In this document: positions 55,974 through 64,000 of the stretch, piece after piece
Numbering within the stretch: the stretch's first letter is position 1
How the letters are laid out: each line of letters begins with the position of its first letter
DNA from: Ursus arctos
Lineage: Eukaryota > Chordata > Mammalia > Carnivora > Ursidae
NCBI RefSeq assembly: GCF_023065955.2
Contig: NW_026622874.1
Location: 84,466,917 to 84,530,916, forward strand
Reading direction: 5' to 3'
DNA length: 64,000 nt
Position numbers and translations under genes: made by a program
The notes under the pieces: generated by a model
Databases searched by the model: none
The model's input: only the letters and a program-made list of their open reading frames with translations
Told to the model about the DNA's origin: nothing

Positions 55974-56178
55974 TTTTTTTTTTTTTAAGATTTTATTTAT
56001 TTATTTGACAGAGAGAGAGACAGCCAGCGAGAGAGGGAACACACGCAGGGGGAGTGGGAGAGGAAGAAGCAGGCTCTCAGAGAAGCAGGGAGCCCAATGT
56101 GGGGCTTGATCCCAGGACCCTGGAATCATGCCCTGAGCCGAAGGCAGACAGTTAACGACTGAGTCACCCAGTTGCCTC
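55974..56178 (-). mobile_element. CAN-SINE inside the L1
   Basis: Reverse copy with T-run, 'aagattttatttatttattt', body and head 'gagtcacccagttgcctc'. The L1 target 'gaattttttaa' followed by 'attctt' is repeated on both sides with one base of length difference. Confidence 0.94.
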
Positions 56179-59100
56179 GAATTTTTTAAAATTCTTCTTT
56201 AATTTCCTGGTTGACCCATTCATTCTTTAGTAGGATGCTCTTTAGCTTCTGAGTGTTGGTGTTCCTTCTAAATTTCCTCTTGTGCTTGAGTTCCAGTTTC
56301 AAAGCATTGTGGTCTGAAAATATGCAGGGAATAATCCCAGTCTTTTGGTATTGGTTGGGACCTGATTTGTGACCCAGTGTGATCTGTTTTCGAGAATGTT
56401 CCATGTGCACTGGAGAAGAATGTGTGTTCTTTTGCTTTAGGATGGAATGCTCTGTATATATCCATGAAGTCCATCTGGTACAGCGTGTCATTCAGAGCCC
56501 TTGTTTCCTTGTTGATCATCTGCTTAGATGATCTGTCCATTGCTGTGAGTGGGGTGTTGAAGTCCCCTATGATTATTGTATTATCATCAATGTGTTTCTT
56601 TAATTTGGTTTTCAATTGACTTATATAATTGGCTGCTCCCATGTTAGGAGCATAAATATTTATAATTGTTAGATCTTCTTATTGGGTGGACCCTTTAAGT
56701 ATGATATAACATCCCTCTTCCTGCCTTACTATAGTCTTTGGTTTAAAATCTAATTTGTCTGATGTGAGGATTGGTACCCCAGCTTTCTTTTGAAGTCCAT
56801 TAGCATCATAAATGGATCTGTACCCTCCTCACTTTCAATCTGGAGGTGTCGGAGTCTCTTGTAGATAGCATATGAATGGGTCTTGCTTTTTTATCCAATC
56901 TGATACCCTGTGTCTTTTGATTGGAGCATTTAGCCCATTTACATTCAGAGTAACTATTGAGAGATATGAATTTAGTGCCTTTGTAGTACCTGTAGAGTCC
57001 CAGTTTCTGTAGATCGTTTCTGTTTCTTTCTGGTTTACATTACTTTTGGGCTCAGTCTTCGCTTAGAGGATCCCTTTTAATATTTCTTGCAGGGCTGGTT
57101 TAGTGGTCATGTGTTCTTTCAGTTTCTGTTTGTCCAGGAAGCCCTTTATTCCTCCTTCCATTCTGAATGACAGCCTTGCTGGATAAAGTATTCTTGGCTG
57201 TATGTTTTTCTCATTTAGTACCCTGAATATATCATGCCAGCCCTTTCTGGCTTCCCAGGGCTCTGTGGATAGGTCTGCTGCCAGCCTAGTGTTGCTACCC
57301 TTTTAGGTTAGGAACCTCTTGTCTCGAGATGCTTTTAGGATTTTCTCTTTATGTCTGAAATCCGCAAGCTTCGCTCTTGTATGTTGGAGTGTTGATCTCT
57401 TTTTATTGATTTTGAGGGGGGTCCTCTCTATATCTTGGACTTGTATGCCTGTATCCATCCTGGGATAGGGAAATGCTCAGCTATGATTTGCTCAAATATA
57501 CCTTCTGTCTCCCCTCTCTCTCTTTCTTTGTTCTCGGGGACCCCAGTAATCGTTTTGCATTATGGTATTGCTGATTTCTTGAAGCCTCCCTTCATGGTCC
57601 ATTAATTGTTTTTCTCTCTTTCCCTCGGCTTCCTTCCTTTCCATCAACTTGTCTTCTATGTCACTTACTCTCTCTTCTGCCTCACTTACCCTAGGTGTTA
57701 GAGCATCCAATTTAGACTGCATCTCAGTTAAAGCATTTTAAATTTCAGCCCGATTAGATTTTATTTCTGCACTAAGATTCTCTAGTCTCTTTTATGCTTT
57801 TTTCAAGCCCAGCTAATAACTTTATAATAGTTATCCGGAATTCCAGCTCTGATATTTTACTTATATCCATATCAATTAGATCTGTGGCAGAGAGTATTGC
57901 CTCTGGTTCTTTCTTTTGTTGTGAATTCCTCCTTCTAGTTATTTTGCTCACAGAAGAATGGATGAACAGGAGAGCAAAATCAAAAATATTAACCACGACC
58001 CAAGCAAAATCCACACTAGACAAATCCAAAGAGGTCAGAAACCAAAAAAGAAAAAAAAAAAGGGTAGGGGAGAAGAGAGAATATAATCTCCCAGGTGTTC
58101 AAAACAGGTGATCCACTTGGTCTTGGGTATATTTTAGTCTGTTTGTTAAAAGACACTAAATCCCAATAATGTAAAATCACCAATGTGTGTGTGTATGTAT
58201 ATATACATATACAGAAACATAAAATTGAATAAAGTGAAAAGAAGCCAAAAAGGAAGAATATATCTAATGTAAATGTAAAAAAATGAAAGTTAAAAAAAGA
58301 CTTAAAAGCAAAGAGTTGATAATATACGAAACTAGTTGAAAAGGAAAAAAGAAAAGGAAAATTTTAAACTGAAAGATCAACAAATCACGAGAAAACCTTT
58401 GAATTTTATTTACTGTTTTCCCCTAGTGCTTGCTTCTAAACTTGGTGTTCACCTGTTTTTCCACATGGTTTTCTGGGGGAGGGGCCCACTGTGCTGATTC
58501 TCAGGTGTCTTTGCCTGGGGGGAGTTGTACCCTCCATTTCCAGGGGGCCAGGCTCAGTGTAAACTGCCTCTAGTTGGTCTGTATGGCTTTTGTTCCCTGA
58601 AGGCTTTCTGGGCCTCTTTAGAGGATGAAAACAAAAGTGGTCATGCCCTGATCTCCAGTCCCTGTGCTGAAAGATCATGGTTCCCTCTCTTCAGTAAACC
58701 CTCAGGGATAAGGGGTCTTCACTTTTGTGTATACCAAACTCTGCAGTCTCCTGCAGTGCATGCCTGCACTGATCCTCCCAGGAGAAGGCGGAGGGTCGCG
58801 GCTTTTCTGTCCTTTGCAGGGCCCCCACATGATAGCTGTTGCCTGACCAAGCTGCGGTTTGAGGTTTATGGCAATCCCCCTCCTCTGCTCCCCGACCCTA
58901 ACAGATTTCCCGGCTCCAGTGCCTGGGAACTCTGCTGGCTCAGGTACCCCTGTTTTTCCTGTGACCCTAGGGATCCTGAGACCACACTGCCCCACCTGGG
59001 ATTCTGCCCCACCTCGCCACCTGAGCACCTTTCAGGCAGGGACGTCTCTCACTTGGAGCAGATTTCTAAAGGTCTGATTTTGCACTCTGGGGTTATGTCA

Positions 59101-59360
59101 CTTTCCTGTGGACGGCTCACACAGGCTCCCTCTCCCCGCAGATGATCTTCCCATATGTCCCCACAGATTCATTTCTCCGCACCTTCTACTTTGCAAAAAG
59201 TGGTCACATTTCTCTTTGTAGAATTCCAGCAATTCTTTCTGTACATCTCAGATTGAATTCATACGTGTCCGGAAAGACGTAATAGTTATCTAGCTAAATT
59301 ACAGGGACCAGATGAATTGAGGTCCCCTGCTGTTCCATCATCTTGCCTCCCTCCCTCTAT

Positions 59361-59553
59361 GTATTACTTTTTAAAAAATATTTATTTATTTTAGAGAGTG
59401 AGCAGGGGGATGGGCAAAGGGAGGGAGAATCCTGAAGCAGACTCCCTGCTGAGCACAGAGTCCGACACGGGGCTCAATCCCAGGACCCTGAGATCATGAT
59501 GTGAGCCTAAACCCAAGGTAGCCACTGAATTGACGGAGCCACCCAGGTACACC
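59361..59553 (-). mobile_element. Older CAN-SINE whose tail received the L1
   Basis: Reverse copy: 'tttaaaaaatatttatttat', GA-rich body, 'gatcatgatgtgagcctaaa' and head 'gagccacccaggtacacc'. Its right flank 'ctccatttggtt' (59,553-59,564) has its partner at 52,500-52,511, on the far side of the L1. So the L1 landed in this SINE's tail. Confidence 0.88.
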
Positions 59554-59579
59554 TCCATTTGGTTGAAATGTTAAACACA

Positions 59580-59789
59580 GGGGTGCATGGGTGGCTCAGT
59601 CAGTTAAGCGGCTACCTTGGGCTCAGGTCATGATCTCAGGGTCCTGAGATCGAGCCCCCCATCAGGGTCCCTGCTCAGTGGGAAGTCTGCTTCTCCCTCT
59701 CCCTCTGCTACTTCCCCTGTTTGTGTTCTCTCAGTTATTCTCTCTCTCTCTCAAATAAATAAATAAAACCTTAAAAAATAAATAAATGG
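59580..59789 (+). mobile_element. CAN-SINE
   Basis: Forward copy: 'ggggtgcatgggtggctcag', 'gatctcagggtcctgagatc', pyrimidine body, tail 'caaataaataaataaaacct'. The flanks share a 'taaaca' motif. Confidence 0.9.
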
Positions 59790-59794
59790 TAAAC

Positions 59795-62682
<2,888 letters not shown>

Positions 62683-62684
62683 GT

Positions 62685-63710
62685 AAATGAAAATTCTGCC
62701 TCTTCTTTCCCAAATTGTTTCACCTGTGAAGGTGCCCGCCTGGTTCAGAAATGTTAAAATATATTCAGAGGGAATGCAGTGACGGTCTGTCTCGCGCCCC
62801 CGTCCCCAGATGCTTGCGCCTGCTGCCCCCGTCAGCCACATACTTAGTGTCCCCAGAGCTCTGGTGAAGGATGGGTGCCTTTCATCTCATCCTTTGCTGT
62901 TACAAACAGGGCTTAGGATAAAAATCCTAGTAGACATTTCCTCTGCATGGGTGGAAGAACCCTGCCCGTGGAATTATGAGAGCCAGAGCCCCTGCATCTG
63001 CCATATTGGCAATAACGAAGATTTTATTGTCATCCTGCTAGTGTCTTTGGTACAGGCTGGAGGTGCACACGGCTGGGTGATTGTGCGATGACACAAAGGC
63101 CTTTTGCAGCTATTCCCTGATTTGGTCCCTCACCTGCTCTGTTAGGGAGCAAGAACAGGTGTAACTGCGCTCACTCACAGGAAAGGAGACGAGTCTGGTT
63201 AGTGGCAGAAGTGGGACCAAATGGGCTGCAGCTCCTCCAAATCCAGGTTCCTTCCCTGTTCTCTACACAGAGCCTGTGCTTGTTCAGGGGGGTCTCTGCG
63301 GTCTGTTGGGCTGTGGTGCGTCTGTACCTCAGTGACCATGGTGTGGTGGAAGGAACGGGAGCAGAAGGCAGTGACAGAACGTGTGCAGTGTGAGTGGAAG
63401 GCATTGGAGAAATGCCTCCTCTCGGCCCGACACCGTTTCGACTTGGTCCCGACATTTGGATTCTCCCCGCTGTCATGTAGGTGGGTTAATAATGAACAAA
63501 TCTGACATTTTTATTCCTGGGAACAAGGTACATTGAGACTTAGGTACCCCTTCCAAGAAAAAGGTTCTCTCTCAGGAGTGAGGAAGGCGAACAGCACAGG
63601 GTCAGTAAGATATTGTGGAGGTGTTTTGTTTTGTTTGATAATTATATTGGTCCAAAGGGTTTTTTTAAATATATATGTTTCTTAAATAATAAAAAATAAA
63701 CAATGCTTCT
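62685..63710. other. LCMT1 intron 3 (start), nothing assigned
   Basis: I looked for the next LCMT1 exon (the region after R-L-K) and did not recognise it before the window ends. Only short chance frames are present. Confidence 0.45.
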
Positions 63711-63714
63711 TTGC

Positions 63715-63940
63715 TTCTTGGAGCCTGGGCCTGTCGGGCCAAATTTAGCCCACTCAGCTATCGTCGTAAATAAAGTTTTATTGCAACACAGCCACTCCCA
63801 TTTAGCTGCATCTTCTCCATGGCTGCTTTACCAGCATGACAGCAGAGTTGAGTAGTTCCAAGAGAGGCTGTCTGGCCTGCAAAGACTAAAATACTTTCTG
63901 GCCATTTACAGTAAATTTGCTAATCCCTGTATTGAGAGGT
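63715..63940 (-). mobile_element. hAT-type non-autonomous DNA transposon relic
   Basis: Reverse orientation of the element at 13.6 kb: 'gcctgtcgggccaaatttag' with 'cccactcagc', 'aataaagttttattgcaaca', 'cacagccactcccatttagc' and 'aaatactttctggcc' then 'atttacagtaaatttgct'. Confidence 0.75.
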
Positions 63941-64000
63941 ATGTGCTTGTAGAACGGGGCAGGGAAAATTTTGGCTGCCAGTCTCGTTGTCTCATGCACC

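Larger units (their letters stand above)
52512..59360 (-). mobile_element. Near full-length L1, antisense to LCMT1, with two SINE insertions
   Basis: Reading on the minus strand, the 5' UTR starts near 59,357 ('gaggcaagatgatggaacag'). The ORF1 coiled-coil protein spans about 57,942-57,063 and ORF2 (endonuclease, reverse transcriptase, C-terminal domain) about 57,000-52,780, ending in a 3' UTR and short poly(A) at about 52,520. ORF1's ATG is replaced by ATA at 57,942 (the frame continues TRRRNSQQKKEPE). ORF2 is broken into several frames, with family segments such as [16 protein letters not shown] near 55.4 kb and the DAEKALDEMHHPFL stretch near 55.0 kb. SINEs at 53,153-53,341 and 55,974-56,178 interrupt it. 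The copy is not capable of movement. Confidence 0.93.

Noticed and set aside
52780..57000. Separate protein genes for the several 60-150 codon minus-strand frames
   Set aside because: They are pieces of one decayed L1 ORF2, in the expected order.

Overview
This is a nuclear window from a carnivoran mammal, most likely a caniform of the bear/panda type. The evidence is about thirty tRNA-Lys-derived CAN-SINEs. Several match the recent type with a 'cctgggtggcacagcggttaa' style head, a pyrimidine-rich body and an (aaat)n/aatcttt tail. Carnivoran L1 copies are also present, along with scattered MIR, L2, hAT and Tigger relics. The ursid assignment is an inference from SINE subtype only.

Gene layout: most of the window is non-coding. 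On the minus strand, the first coding exon of ARHGAP17 (RICH1, a BAR/RhoGAP protein) sits in a CpG island near 20.4 kb, so 1-20.35 kb reads as ARHGAP17 intron 1. On the plus strand, a second CpG island near 34.5-35 kb holds exon 1 of LCMT1 (PP2A leucine carboxyl methyltransferase). Its exons 2 and 3 lie near 60.6 and 62.6 kb. The divergent ARHGAP17/LCMT1 pair matches human 16p12.1, though the gap between them is only about 14 kb here.

Between them, about 1 kb from the ARHGAP17 start codon and in divergent orientation, lies an intronless, strongly diverged copy of TRIP11 (GMAP-210, a cis-Golgi coiled-coil tether). It keeps an uninterrupted 1,070-codon frame. One net frameshift near 24.48 kb moves the GRAB-like C-terminus into a second open frame that ends at 25,634, followed by a polyadenylation signal. 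Such a diverged copy would not keep this frame by chance under long neutrality, so it is the best candidate for an undescribed gene here.

The LCMT1 exons are also odd. Exon 1 to exon 2 does not join in frame at the family-typical sites, and exon 3 lacks one base before its donor, giving an in-frame stop. The visible exons carry many changes in a normally well conserved protein. Either this is a decaying copy or the sequence has small indel errors. Two predicted introns use GC donors.

LCMT1 intron 1 (35-60.6 kb) is mostly transposon: a near full-length antisense L1 (52.5-59.36 kb) inserted in the tail of an older SINE and itself carrying two younger SINEs; an antisense L1 with an apparent 5' inversion (47.2-48.6 kb); a complete MER2 (43.6 kb); and a SINE inside a SINE (41.3 kb). 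No RNA gene, CRISPR array or bacterial-type system was seen.
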